A stretch of 64,000 nucleotides of DNA from Diphasiastrum complanatum (lineage: Eukaryota; Streptophyta; Lycopodiopsida; Lycopodiales; Lycopodiaceae): NCBI GenBank assembly GCA_029204225.1, contig CM055104.1, positions 19,871,761 to 19,935,760 of the forward strand. Reading direction: 5' to 3'. Made by a program: the position numbers and the translations under genes. Position 1 is the stretch's first letter; each line of letters opens with the position of its first letter. This document shows positions 46,971 through 58,289 of the stretch, one piece after another. Under the pieces are notes generated by a model, which was not told the DNA's origin, did no database searches, and was given only the letters and a program-made list of their open reading frames with translations.

Positions 46971-48080
46971 ATGCCAGAGCATTTTAAACGTTATACATTG
47001 GATGATGTGTTATCATGTTACCTAAAGCACATTGTGAACCTGAAGAACACATGCCGAAATCTAAAGAGGTTTACGATGGCCCAGCTAGGACGCAGCCAAT
47101 GAATCTTGCTGAACCAGGAGAACCGGAAAATATTGTACAATTGGGATCACAACTTACTCCTAAACAGTATCAAGCACTCCGTTTGTTATTTATTAAGTAT
47201 CAAGATTGCTTTGCATGGACTTATCAATATTTGAAGAGTATTCCGACATCAGTGATTGAACATACCATACGTTTAGTACCTGATGCAGTTCCAAAGGTTA
47301 CAAAGTTCTATCGCTATAATCCTAATGTGGCAGATCTGATAAAGAAAGAACTTCAGAGATTGCTTGAAACCAATTTCATTTATGAGATCGAGCATACAGA
47401 ATAAATTTCACTGATTGTCATTGTTCCTAAGAAAAATGGGAAATTGCGAATCTGTGTGAATCTCAAAGCATTGAATAAAGTGACACGGAAGGATCACTTT
47501 TTGTTACCTTTTACTGAAAGCATTTTGGATCGCCTTGCTGGAGCGGAAGCTTATAGTTTCCTGGATGGATTTAGTGGTTACAACCAAGTTAAGATTGCAC
47601 CTGTTGATCGCCACAAAACTGCTTTTGCAACAGAATGGGGCACCTATGCTTACAAAGTAATGTCATTTGGACTCTGTAATGCACCAAGTTCATTCTAAAG
47701 AGTAATGCAATTTTCCTTTAAAGATTATCTGCAGAAATTTCTTGAAATTTACTTGGACGACTTGGGAGTTCATAGTACAGATACAGACCACCTGGATCGA
47801 TTGGAGAAAGTATTTGAAAGATGTCACAAATATCAGATTTCTCTAAATCCAGAAAAATATCAGATATGGGTTTCGCACGGAGTTGTGCTTGGACATGTGA
47901 TATCAAGACATGGTATTGCCACCGATTATTCTAAGATCAGAGTTATTGTGGAATTTCCATCACCAGCAACAATTCGAGGAGTTTATGTGTTTATGGGTCA
48001 TGCGAACTACTATCGAATTTTTATTATCTTCTGTGCGGATTTAGCACGACCTATATACAAACTAGCTATTGTTCCTATTT
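46971..48080 (+). pseudogene. Gypsy linker and reverse transcriptase (H)
   Basis: It has DMPEHFKRYTLDD, SKEVYDGPARTQPMNLAEPG and QLTPKQYQALRLLFIKYQDC, then the RT entry FAWTYQYLKSIPTSVIEHTI. A stop near 47402 follows EIEHTE. RT proper (47444-48082) has RICVNLKALNKVTRKDHF, FSGYNQVKIAP, the YLDDLGVHS box near 47750-47776, and GHVISRHGI. Stops at 47696 and 48080 break the frame. Confidence 0.9.
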
Positions 48081-49033
48081 AGTAGAGGCATTAGAGGCCT
48101 TTGAAAAGTTAAAAAAAACATTAACTTCAGCACCAATACTGCTTTCTCCATATTGGACATTAGAGTTTCATGTTCATACAGATGCCTCAAAATATGCCAT
48201 TGGATCAGTTTTGATGCAGCCAGGTGACTATAAGAAGGATTATCCCATACGATTTGCAAGCAGACAACTTACAGATCCAGAGAAGAATTATTGAACAACA
48301 GAACGTGAAGTGCTAGCCATGATTTTTTTTGTTCGAAAATTTCGTCACTACCTCATGGAAACGCACTTTGCATTTTATACGGATCATCAACCGTTACTTT
48401 ACTTGGTAAACAAGACGTGTAATACTGGACGTATTGCAAGATGGTTATTATTATTGATTGAATTTAGGTTAGAAAGGGAAAGCAACATTATCTAGCCGAT
48501 CACGTTTCGCGAATTGAATCCGCACTAGTTAATACTGAAGTGGATGATGAACTGCCAGATGCTGCGTTGTTCTATGTTGAAGCAGTTCCTGAGTGGGCGA
48601 TAGATATTGTTGAGTACCTGATGCTAGGACAACTGAATGACTCCTTGACAAAAGTACATAAGAGACAATTGATTCATAAGGCCCAACCTTATCAATTAAT
48701 TACAGGACAATTGTACCGTCGTGGATCAGATAATATTTCACGAAGATGTGTTTTACCACATGAAGTACCAGATTTAATCATGTTTTCACATGATGGCATG
48801 GGTGGAGGACACTTCTCTACAGATATTACTGTTCACAAACTTTTGCAATCCGGTTGTTGGTGGCCTACGCTTCATAAGGACACAGAAAATTTTATTCAGA
48901 CATGTGATGTCTGCCAGCGAGCACTACGGCCTACTCGACAGAATTATGAACCCTTACCTCCGGTTTTATCGCAAGCAACATTTGAAAAATGGGGAGTGGA
49001 CTATGTTGGTCCTATTCATCCTGCTGTGCAAAG
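48081..49033 (+). pseudogene. Gypsy RNase H and integrase N-terminus (H)
   Basis: RNase H has LQFHVHTDASKYAIG-like sequence near 48165, TEREVLAMIFFVRKF, HYLMETHFAFYTDHQPLLYL and a shifted YLADHVSRIES. The frame 48540-49112 continues into integrase: GQLYRRGSDNISRRCVLP, the zinc-binding HDGMGGGH...CDVCQ (two His, two Cys), and the start of the catalytic core with KWGVDYVGPI holding the first aspartate. It breaks off at about 49033. Confidence 0.88.
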
Positions 49034-49265
49034 GTGTGTGTTGCATGGCTTCCTTCTCTTCATTGGTTTTTGGACCATCTTTGTTTGTCAGAATTGTTCC
49101 TGCAAGCATTAGGGTGTTGGCCTCTTTGCAATCTGTCAACCCGAAATCATCTAGGATCTTTTGGATGTACCTGGACTGATGAAGGTATAACTTTCCTTCA
49201 TCATAGTCGTGGTCGATTTGCAAGCCTAGGTAGCATCTGGTTTTTCGTAGGTCTGCTACTAGCAA
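49034..49265 (-). pseudogene. Copia reverse transcriptase scrap I
   Basis: On minus: VADLRKTRCYLGLQIDHDYD, GKLYLHQSRYIQKILDDFGL and NEEKEAMQHTP, the segment of copia RT just after the catalytic box. Its left edge abuts gypsy H and its right edge abuts the LTR at 49271. It could be a displaced part of element K, whose RT is cut earlier, but this is not shown. Confidence 0.8.
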
Positions 49266-49270
49266 CTAAG

Positions 49271-50038
49271 TGATGTAGCCAAACATAAAGCATTGAATTA
49301 TCAGACAATTATCAGCTATAAAGTATTATCAGAGAGGCATACATAATGACATATACTGAACGCAATAAGAAGATTGATTGATTTAGTAAGAAAAACAAAT
49401 CAGAATGCAAATGAGCACAAGTAGAATGCGGATCGAAGCCGCGTACTCTAAGCTATCTCTGAGTAACTGAGAATATGTCTGAATTAAGCACTTCCGTTAA
49501 TAAGCAGTAAGGACAATAGCAAACTCTAAATCAACTCTAAAAACTGAACTAGAATGCTCAAGACTGTTCAAGTTTGAAATCTTGAGAGAGATGCTAACTA
49601 CTGCTTCAAATTGATCTATGTTAAAGCAGAAGTATGATCAACTACTTATACTAAGAAATTAGGTTGTCAATTGTGTCATCCAGTGGCTGTGATGTGTTGG
49701 CATTCGTCCAATTAGGACTTCTCGAAAATTCACTTGCTGATAAATTAATGCAAGTTGGTGGCTTTAATTCCAAACAGAATGTTAACTGTCACTCTACAAA
49801 AATGAACTATTTGTCGCGTAGTTTGCATTTTTCCGAAATATGTGACACTCAAAGAATGCGACAAATGCAAAAACCCGAAAGTGTCCAAAGTCTTTGAAGT
49901 GGCCGAAGCAACAATAACCACATGTGAACCATTTTCGAGTAGTTCTGCAGACTGTGTAAAAACACAAAGAAAACTACGGATCTTGAGTTGGATGAAGATT
50001 AAAAATGATTAGTTGATTAGTAGGAGAATAATCCAACA
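49271..50038 (-). repeat. LTR related to the LTR of copia B
   Basis: It starts TGATGTAGCCAAACATAAAG and ends GAGAATAATCCAACA, 768 bases. It aligns with 2184-3282 plus 8887-8894 apart from the GA expansion. The five bases on each side (CTAAG, ATAAC) do not match, and no polypurine tract or pol of this family adjoins, so it is not a clean solo LTR. Confidence 0.8.
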
Positions 50039-50410
50039 ATAACATATATGGAAAATCTCTGAAGTGAATAATTTCACATCACAAATTTTCCAACCATCAT
50101 ACTTTTCCTAACAAATTTTCTTCAACCAATCATCCTACATCAGATCTTAGTATTCAAACCAAGATTAGGCTGACTTATACATACATCTTTGGACATAAGG
50201 TTAAGATTAAAGCTTTATTCCCACCTGATCCAATCCATAACAAAATGGTACTTGGCAAAATCGATCAGCGAAACTTTAATTTAATCTTTACCACTACTAT
50301 CCGTATTCATGAATATCTCACAGCTCATTACCCCCAAAACTCCTCTAGTTCCAGATTATTCAAAACAATCCCTAGAGAGTTTCTCTATTTCAATTAGATA
50401 GTTCAACCTT
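50039..50410 (+). other. Unassigned segment with a 107-codon open frame
   Basis: From 50074 to 50397 one plus frame is open: SHHKFSNHHTFPNKFSSTNH, RLTYTYIFGHKVKIKALFPP and KMVLGKIDQRNFNLIFTTTI are parts of it. It lacks an early Met and I recognise no family. It may be a fragment of an unfamiliar element or a chance frame. Confidence 0.3.
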
Positions 50411-50419
50411 TGCACAAAA

Positions 50420-51672
50420 CTAGAATATATATCCTATGGTGGATCTACGATCATCATAGTCACCTCCCCAGTCCGCATCCACATAGCCACACAACTTAGG
50501 TAAACTATCATGCTTTTTGTAAATTAAGCCATACTCTGAAATACCTTTCACATAACGCAAAATGCGTTTAGCTGCTTTCCAATGCGTTTCCGTAGGTGTT
50601 GCCATAAACTGACTTACAATGCCAACAGCATAGCATATATCTGGTCTAGTTGTGGTAGGGTAAATCAAGCTCCCTACTAACTGTCTATATAGCGTAGCAT
50701 CAAATGATTGTGATTCATCAAGCTTAGAAAGCTTTTTACCTAGTTCAATAGGAGTGTATCCTGGTTTGCAATCCTGCAACCTAAACCTGTGTAGTAACTC
50801 TTTGACATATTTCACCTGTGTTAAACCCACTTCATGTCCTTTTTGCCACACTTCTACTCCAAGGCAGTAATGCATCAGGCTGAGATCCGTCATCTCAAAT
50901 TGTTCCATGAGGTCTTTCTTGATCATGTCTATCATCTCTTGATTATTTCCCGTAATAATCAAGTCATCAACATAAAGAGCAATCAAAGCAACCATATCAT
51001 CAAAGCATAAGACATATAGATTTGGATCAGAATGTGTCCTCACCATCCCCTTTGAATGAAAGTAGGCATCAATCCTGCTATACCACGCATGTGGTGCTTG
51101 TTTAAGACCATAAAGCGCTTTCTTGAAGCGACATACTTTATTTTCCTGTCCTTTCGTTACAAAGCCTTCAGGTTGACCCATGAACACTTCTTCTTCTAAC
51201 TCACCATTTAGAAAAGCAGATTTCACATCCATCTGATACAAAGGCCAATCAAAATGTGAAGCTAAAGCAATAAGTAGACGTAGAGTATTCCACTTACACA
51301 CCGGCGCAAAGGTCTCCTCATAGTCAATGCCTTTATTTTGTGCGTACCCTTTGATTACCAATCTTGCCTTGTGCTTTGTTATACTTCCACCTGCATGATA
51401 CTTAGTCCTGTATACCCATTTGCAACCAATGGGTTTCTTGCCAACTGGTGGTTCTATTAAGTCCCATGTGCTATGCTTAGCAATTGACTCCATCTCCTCT
51501 CCCATGGCCTTGACCCAAATGTCATCATCCTTCGCTTCACCATAAGTCGAAGGTTCTTTGCTTTGAATAATGCTGGATAACAGAGCATAATTTGCTTCAT
51601 ACCTTTCAGGTAGTATCTTCTCTCTTGTTGATGTTCATAGCTCTCCCTGGTTAGATGATCCTGGAAAGTCAT
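50420..51672 (-). pseudogene. Copia RT and partial RNase H (D)
   Basis: A 361-codon frame (51505-50420) covers MGEEMESIAKHSTWDLIEPP, VCKWNTLRLLIALASHFDWP, LYGLKQAPHAWYSR, the YVDDLIITG catalytic box near 50970, YPTTTRPDICYAVGIVSQF and the RNase H start YVDADWGGDYDDRRST. It is cut at 50411, so the remaining RNase H acids are lost. Just upstream a frame change near 51630 separates it from integrase. Confidence 0.88.
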
Positions 51673-52900
51673 CTATATGCGGCTCTCCATCAATCTCTCA
51701 AACCACTTAGGGAGCTTTCTGTCAGGTGATCGGCTTCCTGGTGAAAATGTATCCCACGGTACATCCTTCTCCTTGCGTTTGTCACCTGCAATTTCAATCC
51801 TTCTTGCACCAAAAGGTTTGTCCCTACCTCTCCAACCTGTTTCTTGAGGTTGAGTAGTAGTATCTTGAGATGTATCCTCATGTTCATCACTCGGAAGGTT
51901 AATGAATGGATCATCATCAGGTGGTATCCTCACTATGCCATTTTTCCTACTGGATGTGTCTATCTTCTCAGCATCTTCGTCTTCATACATCTTGGATTCA
52001 TCAAAGATAACATCTCGGCTTATATGGATTTTGTTTTCAACTGGATCAAAACATCTATAGCCCTTCACGCGATCATCATATCCTAGGAATATGCACTTGA
52101 TAGCTTTTACATCAAGTTTACGTCTTTCTTCCTTAGGAATATGTACAAAGGCCTTACATCCAAATATTCGCAAGTGGTTCACCTTTGGCTTCTTCTTTGT
52201 GAATGCTTCCTCAGGTGTAATTTTTGGTATGGCAATGGTAGGACTTCTATTTTGAAGATAGACTGCCATGCTACATGCTTCTGACCAAAAATCTTTTGGT
52301 AATTTCATCTCAGCTAGCATAGATCTGGCACTTTCCACAATCGTACGATTTTTGCGCTCAGCTACACCATTGAGAGCAGGAGCATGAGCTTGCAAAATTT
52401 GTCTTTTAATCCCACATTGATCACAAAGAGCATTGAAGTCATTAGACTTATACTCACCTCCACTATCTGATCTTAGGACTTTGATCTTCTTACCTGTCTG
52501 ATTTTTGACCAAGTTTTTGAAGTTCTTGAAGTTATCAAAAGCATCTGATTTCTTCTTCAAGAAGTAGATCCACGTCTTACGTGACATATCATCAATAACG
52601 GTCATGAAATAGAAGGCTTTTCCTAAGGACATGGTCCTCATGGGCCCGCATAAATCTGTGTGGATTAAATCCAGGATGTTCTTTGCTCTTGCAACACCCC
52701 CTTTATTGAACTTCTCTCGATGCTGCTTCCCATATATATAAGATTCGCACATCGATTTCAAGTGATCTTCTATTGTAGGCAGTCCTGTTACCATCTCCAA
52801 TTTTCTCATCAAACTGAGGCTTCCCAAGTTCAAGTGACCAAGCCTCTTGTGCCACAACTCATTTGCGAAGGAACAGATGATACAAGTCCATGTTGCCCCT
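51673..52900 (-). pseudogene. Copia pre-integrase and integrase (D)
   Basis: One frame holds ELWHKRLGHLNLGSLSLMRK, CESYIYGKQHREKF (second Cys is Tyr), HTDLCGPMRTMS, IDDMSRKTWIYFLKKKSDAF, RSDSGGEYKSNDF and NGVAERKNRTIVESA, so the three catalytic acids are intact. RIFGCKAFVHIP and KCIFLGYDDRVKGYRCFDPV follow. It ends at a TAG at 51673 (ESRI), one frame off from the RT part. Confidence 0.88.
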
Positions 52901-53345
52901 TGATTGTGGCACTCAACCTGTACAATTTGGTATTGGGCTCTCTTACTCCATTTGCAATAACTTTGAACTTTTGGTTCGCATCCTTCACAAAGCAACGATC
53001 ATGGGCAAATTCTACTTTCAACTTTTGATCAGTAATGACTCCAACAGAAAGTAGATTTTTCTTCAAACCTGGTACGTAAAGTACCTCCCTGATCATCCTG
53101 CTTTTACCGTCAGGCAGTTGCATTGAAACTGTGCCTATCCCCTTGATCATGCACACCTCACCATTTGCTTGTGAAACAGATGTTCTAGTATCCAATGCCT
53201 TCAAACTACTGAACCAGTTCTTGTTACCTGTCATGTGTCTTGTGGCTCCTGAGTCAATATACCATGCTTGATCATCTTGACTAGATGACAATGTAGATAT
53301 GAAGATGCTAGAGTCTTCAGTATCACCCTCATCGACAAGGTTACC
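52830..53345 (-). pseudogene. Copia protease (D)
   Basis: The frame from 53291 reads SSSQDDQAWYIDSGATRHMT with an intact DSG active site, then NKNWFSSLKALD, KGIGTVSMQLPDGKSRMI and VLYVPGLKKNLLSVGVI. A frameshift near 52865 leads into the pre-integrase frame. C has lost the active-site Asp; D keeps it. Confidence 0.88.
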
Positions 53346-53369
53346 TGCTTGTTTTGGTTTTCCCTTGTC

Positions 53370-54176
53370 TTATTCCGCCAGGAATTTGCGACATTCACTC
53401 TTCCAGTGGCCCTTTTCACCACAATGGAAGCACTTGCCTTTCTTCTTAGTTTTGTTGGAAGATCCCTCATCCTCCTGAGACTTGGCAAATTGCTGTTTAG
53501 TCTTCTTCTTTCCCTTGCCCTTGCCTTGTTTTTGGCGTGTCGCAAGTGCCTGATCATCCGTATGTTGACGTCTAGCTTTCACCATTTCTCGTCATTGCTC
53601 TTCCTGCATCAAGATTCATGTGAGCTCGTCAAAGGTTGGCAATCTTTCTCTTGATGCTATTCCGCTCACAAACATTTGATAGGGTTCTGCAATGCCGCAT
53701 AATGCATTATGCACCAACTCCACATCACGTATGCGTTCTCCAATAGAATGCAGTTCATCTCTCATTGTCTTGATTCTGGTCATGTACGTCTGAATGTGCT
53801 CTCCTTGCTCCATGCGGGCACTATTCAACTTTGACTTCAGAAACATGATTCTTGACGGATTTGATGTCTCGAACTGCTCCTTTAGCACATCCCATGCCTG
53901 TCTGGGTGTAATAGCATCACAAATGTGGGTAATGATGTGATCCTTCATTGACAAGTTAATGAAGGTCAAAGCTTTCCTCATCTTTTTGTCGAACACTTTG
54001 ATGTATGCTTCATTTGACGGCCTTCTCTCATCACCTGTGACGACTTCACACACATCTTTCTCCATCAGTGTGTTTTTCATTTTGAATTTCCACACTGCAT
54101 AGTTGGAAATCCCGTCCAATTTGTTACTTTCACTCAAAATGGACTCTCCCATGTTTGCCATCGCAAAACTGCTCAA
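53370..54176 (-). pseudogene. Copia gag (D)
   Basis: Starts MSSFAMANMGESILSESNKL at 54176. The UBN2 gag region has NYAVWKFKMKNTLMEKDVCE, FINLSMKDHIITHICDAITP, AWDVLKEQFET and DELHSIGERIRDVELVHNAL. Two TGA stops (near 53614 and 53588) interrupt FDELT..MQEEQ. The basic tail KGKGKGKKKTKQQFAKS and an intact zinc knuckle CFHCGEKGHWKSEC follow, and a TAA replaces a Gln codon at 53370. It gives the complete gag that C lacks. Confidence 0.88.
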
Positions 54177-54902
54177 AACTTCTGCTTTAGGCTAAGAACA
54201 GTACTTCGAGGCCAACAGTGACATCAGAAGTTGAAAATAATGACCTGCACTTTTTTTCTTACCAGATTCAAGACCCTGTTTAAAGCTCATCCAATGGCTG
54301 AACCAAATCTTGTGGTACAAATTTCTCTCCCATCACAGATTCTGGACCGTTGATTCACTTGACACCTCATCTAAAGGTTCAAAGTACATCTGGGCATCGA
54401 ACCAAACTCCTGCATACGCTAAGAACTTCGGTACACTGAGTTCTTCATCGCGTTGGGCGCGCGAACTGCCTGTGACTTCTCTGCCTGCGGCCCCGCCTCC
54501 CTTCTCTCAAAAACATCAGATCAAGCTCTCCTGTGGATCGTTTTGAGCATGATCTAAAGCCTGGAACATGGTCGCCCTACTGAATCCATGACTATAGAGT
54601 GTTCAATCAGAAAATTCCGTGGAGAAACGGTGACCGTAACTCCAAGTCCGGTTTCAATTTTCAGTTGGCTTCAAAATTGTCAATTTTTCACCAAATTTTT
54701 TCCTGTCTGATGCTATGCACAGGCTAATGATCCCTCTGCTGAGCTTAGCAAGCCTCTATAAATTAGAAACCCCGCACCAGTGCTTCTCTTTCCATCTTCA
54801 ACCCACCGTAAAACCTTGAACTCTCAGAAGACAGTTCTCTTGAAGCTCTCTTCAACGGCGACACTGTACTGTGTACACTCCCTGTACGGCTCTGATACCA
54901 AC
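54177..54902 (-). promoter_or_regulatory. Leader and primer binding site of copia D
   Basis: GGCTCTGATACCA (54888-54900) is TGGTATCAGAGCC on minus, the initiator tRNA-Met primer site, two bases from the LTR. The remaining about 710 bases of leader contain no gene. Confidence 0.9.
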
Positions 54903-55176
54903 TTAGAATTTGCTTTGCACAAGAACACAGATCATGCTACACAGTAACACAGACAGAAAATCACTCTCCTCAGCAAGCTCACATAGCAACTGTATTTCAA
55001 AAAATGAAATTACACTGTACATCTATAGTTGTTCACTCAGGCAACCCATGCATGACCCAGGTTGCCGTTGGCGGGACGCGTGTCCCGTCGACTTGCCTCA
55101 TGGCGAGGCCAACTGATCCTTATCCACTGATAGGACCCACAGTGCAGTAACACAGTGATTCTAACTTTAATTCTAA
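54903..55176 (-). repeat. 5' LTR of copia D
   Basis: 274 bases, on plus TTAGAATTTGC...CTTTAATTCTAA. The 8-base ends TTAGAATT/AATTCTAA are inverted repeats, as in C. The GC-rich core with GGCGGGACGCGTGTCCCG is shared with C (17530-17560). Confidence 0.88.
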
Positions 55177-57202
55177 CTGTAATATCATCCCTTCTTTTTC
55201 TTATCATCTTCTTGTTTCCCTTCACTTTAATCTCTATCCATTCAAATGCTTCAAGCAACACTCTATTTATATTATAAACAATGTCTTGATCTGGAATAAG
55301 TCTCTTCAGCCTGCCCTCTTTTTTCTCTTACGAACCTTGAAGATATTATCGATTGTTCTTGCTCCTTTGTTCGTCTACAAGGGAGAATAGAAAGTTCTTC
55401 TGCCTCCCTCCTTGAATCTCCCTCAAACAAATCCTTTCTTCTATTACCGTAGATAGGTCTTGTAGCTGATGAATTTCTTAGCGCCACCAATGAGCTCAAG
55501 ATCATCGATCACTCCAAGCCGCTATCCTTCACAAGAGAACTCATCTCAACTGGCTTCGAGAAGCAGATCTTCCCTCAGTCTTCTTCTTCAATAAGCTCAA
55601 AGATCAACGTAGGAGAGAAGACAATTGCGGTGTCGCTATAGATGGTTCCTCTCTCCCTTCCTCTGAAGACATATGCTTTTCGTTCTTCAATCACTTCACG
55701 CTCCTTTTTAACCCTACTTTGACCCCCAAGATTGAGGGGAGTAAGGGGACAATCCTCCTAGCAATGGCTTTTCCTACTATCTTTTAGGAGGTATTCAACA
55801 TAGTAAGAGGCCGATAGTCACGAGTCTTTAGTAGAGCAATCAATCTTAGGAATGAGTTTGATTAGTCATTGAGAAAAGAAAAAAGAAAAGGAGCCTTTGG
55901 TTATTGCAGTATTAGTGGCTCGGAGGACCAAGGGACCAACACTGTTCTAGTGAGCTAAAAAAAAATCAGAGGTGATTAACAAAACCAAGGATTACCTCCT
56001 TGGTTTTGTTAAACGTAGATCCCTTTCAACATCTTGAATGTCTGGTCAACCATTGATTCCTCCCTTTAGTTTAACTATTCGGCCTTTCTTCTCAAAATAG
56101 ATTTTGATAAAGCCTCTGCTCACATCAGTTGGATTTACTTTCTTGCATGACGTATTGCTTTTGGACTTCCTGATTACATCACTGATCTTATTAGTGCTCT
56201 CTTTCCCTTGCCTCTTCCTCCATTCTTTTCCAAGGAGTCTTTTCTCCTACTTTCACTGTTTTTTGTGGCATCAAACAAGACTGCCCCCTCTCCCACTACC
56301 TATTTTTTATTGCTACAGAACCACTCATCTACCATATTCATAAGCTCAACTCCTCTCTCTCTTTTTGACCTTTCATTTTCGCGATGTTTCTCTTGGCTCT
56401 CAACTTTTTGCTGATGACTTGGCTTGTATTATTGAGCTTCACTAGCTTTTGGCCTCTCTTCTCCTATGTGAGTTAGCTTATTTTTGTGACTTCTCTGGCT
56501 CTTTGATCAATTTTCAGAAATAAAATATTATTGTTCTTTTGCACGATATTCCTCCTTTGTGGTGCTTGGACCTTGGACTCAACATCATTCTACATGGTAC
56601 TATCTTTAGATATCTTGGTTTTCCTCTTGGAGCTTCTCTTTCCAACAAAGATCATTTCAATTGGATTACTGAGAGAATTTGTTCCAAAATTCTTCTTTGG
56701 GACTCTTCTGCCCTTTTCTTTTCGGCCAACTCATTGTTTTTAAACACACTATCTCCTCTTATTTCATCTACTTTATCTTTATCTGATCATTTCTTCCTTC
56801 ATACTCCCTTTCCATAGCAAAGACCTTCAAAAAATTCTTTTGAAACAATGGACTGAATCTTCTAAATTGGGATATCTGTACAGCTCCCAAAAAGTTGTGG
56901 GGGCTTGGGCTTTTTGACCTCTACCACTTCGCTCTCTCTCCTCTACAGACGAATTCACTCCAATTTCACTTCTCCCCAACCTTGGACTCTAATGATGATG
57001 GCTATTCTCCCTCCCCTTCCTTCGTTTGGTGACAATATCTCTCATTTTTATTTTCTTGAGTTTACGCATTTGTCTTTTCTCTTCTCCATTTTTCTTCCTC
57101 CTCTCTCTAAATCCATTTATAGGTTCTCCTCTCCATGAGAGAGCTCGTGTTCTGGATGGGTGATAGCTCCATCTGTCCTCTTGAGTCTCTTTGGTTCTCT
57201 CT
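55177..57202 (+). mobile_element. LINE (non-LTR retrotransposon) fragment
   Basis: The plus strand shows a degraded LINE polyprotein. Near 55560-55730: READLPSVFFFNKLKDQRRR and EDICFSFFNHFTLLFNP, the segment before RT. Near 56100: FDKASAHISWIYFLAWHIAF with the first catalytic Asp, then GLPDYITDLISALF. Near 56405: QLFADDLACIIEL, the FADD catalytic box. Near 56600: FRYLGFPLGASLSNKDHF. Near 56865: WDICTAPKKLWGLGLFDLY. Stops and shifts are many. No 5' end or poly-A is visible, and the right end is cut at the gypsy J boundary. The first about 110 bases after 55177 are unassigned. Confidence 0.8.
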
Positions 57203-58280
57203 CTGGTATGAGATCATCCTCAATTGGATCCGATATAGATTCTCTTGATATCCAGGCTACATTCAGCACATTTAGTGGAAACGTGATTGGTGTATCCAAA
57301 GTTCGATCTGATAAGAAAATCTCGCTCAACTCTGATTGAATATCTTGTTGACAAATATATCCTACTGTACAATCAATTGTTGCAAGAGCTTCATTCCAAT
57401 TGATAGTATCCGTTTAAGAATCGTAGTGAACTCCCAATTTTTTCTCTGGTCGATCACAAGTGTGATCCGTTGTTGATGAATCGTCATCCGCTTTTTGAAC
57501 CACTGGTTTGATAGTCCAAGTCGTAGGATCAACTTTAACTGCACGTTCACGATTTTCAAAAGTGATTTTTCTGGTACCCCAGTTATGAATTATTTGCGCA
57601 ACTCGTAACCATGGACGTCTTAATAGAACTCGGTAGACATTTGGTGCTTCTGGTAAGTCCATCACGACGAAAGTAATGACGAACTGTACTCCTACAATCC
57701 TGATAGGTATATCTTCCACCATTCCTCGTAGACGAACTGTCATTTGATCTGCTAGCTTAATAGCAAAAGTAACAGGCTTAATCTTTGTAAGGCCCCATTT
57801 TGTACATAGCTTTGTAGAAATCAGGTTAACTCCTGAATTGCCATCTATCACGGCTGCTTCTTTAGAAAATTGTCTATGTTGTATCGGCAGAGTGATATTC
57901 TTTTGTCCACTTTCCCAAGCGGCTCGAACATGGAGTACATCGTTAGATTCTTCAAATCCAGCACAAAAAAGCGGCTCCTGGTGGACTTCTAGCTGTTCTT
58001 GAGCTAACTTTTGCGCTAAGACTTCTTTAGCTTTTGGCACCAACTTTAGGAACTCTCCCAATGAAATATTGATCTTGCTAGACAAAATGTTCATGAGTAA
58101 TTCTGTATGCGGTGCTTCCGGTTCAGTCATCTTGAAGGGTTCTTCGCGATGATGTAATTGATCATTCATATCCGTACATAAATTTCTTGGAGGCTGCAAT
58201 GGCGAAGACCGAACTTCAGCTGTTACTTTAGCAACTTCAAGTTCCTCTTCTTCTTGCAGATGTTTAATCCATTGTCTCAT
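57203..58280 (-). pseudogene. Gypsy protease region (J)
   Basis: The frame 58280-57414 reads MRQWIKHLQEEEELEVAKVT and contains the active-site region VIDGNSGVNLISTKL, in which the second Gly of the E sequence DGGSG is Asn. FVVMDLPEAPNVYRVLLRRP follows, where E has LLGRPWL. A stop at 57414 and a shift near 57340 separate it from the acidic linker, which is cut at 57203. Confidence 0.85.
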
Positions 58281-58289
58281 ATTCTGATG

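Larger units (their letters stand above)
46881..49033 (+). mobile_element. Ty3/gypsy pol fragment H (same family as E)
   Basis: H is on plus and aligns with the pol of E from about E position 38960 leftwards. It begins mid-linker (about 46881, CTGCTAAGAAGGCTAAACG) and ends at about 49033 inside integrase, without LTRs. It preserves the junction from RNase H to integrase that E has lost, and so gives the family's normal order: RT, RNase H, integrase. Confidence 0.9.
50411..55176 (-). mobile_element. Ty1/copia element D, 3'-truncated, with 5' LTR
   Basis: D is a close relative of C, on minus. It has a 5' LTR (54903-55176), primer site, leader, gag, protease, integrase and RT, and breaks off inside RNase H at about 50411. 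Differences from C include separate stops, so both have decayed independently. Several D stops are at codons that C reads as Gly, Arg or Gln (GGA, CGA, CAA), the latter two consistent with C-to-T decay. Confidence 0.9.

Noticed and set aside
49271-50038. Clean solo LTR
   Set aside because: The five bases on either side do not match and its left edge abuts a copia RT scrap, so rearrangement is more likely.
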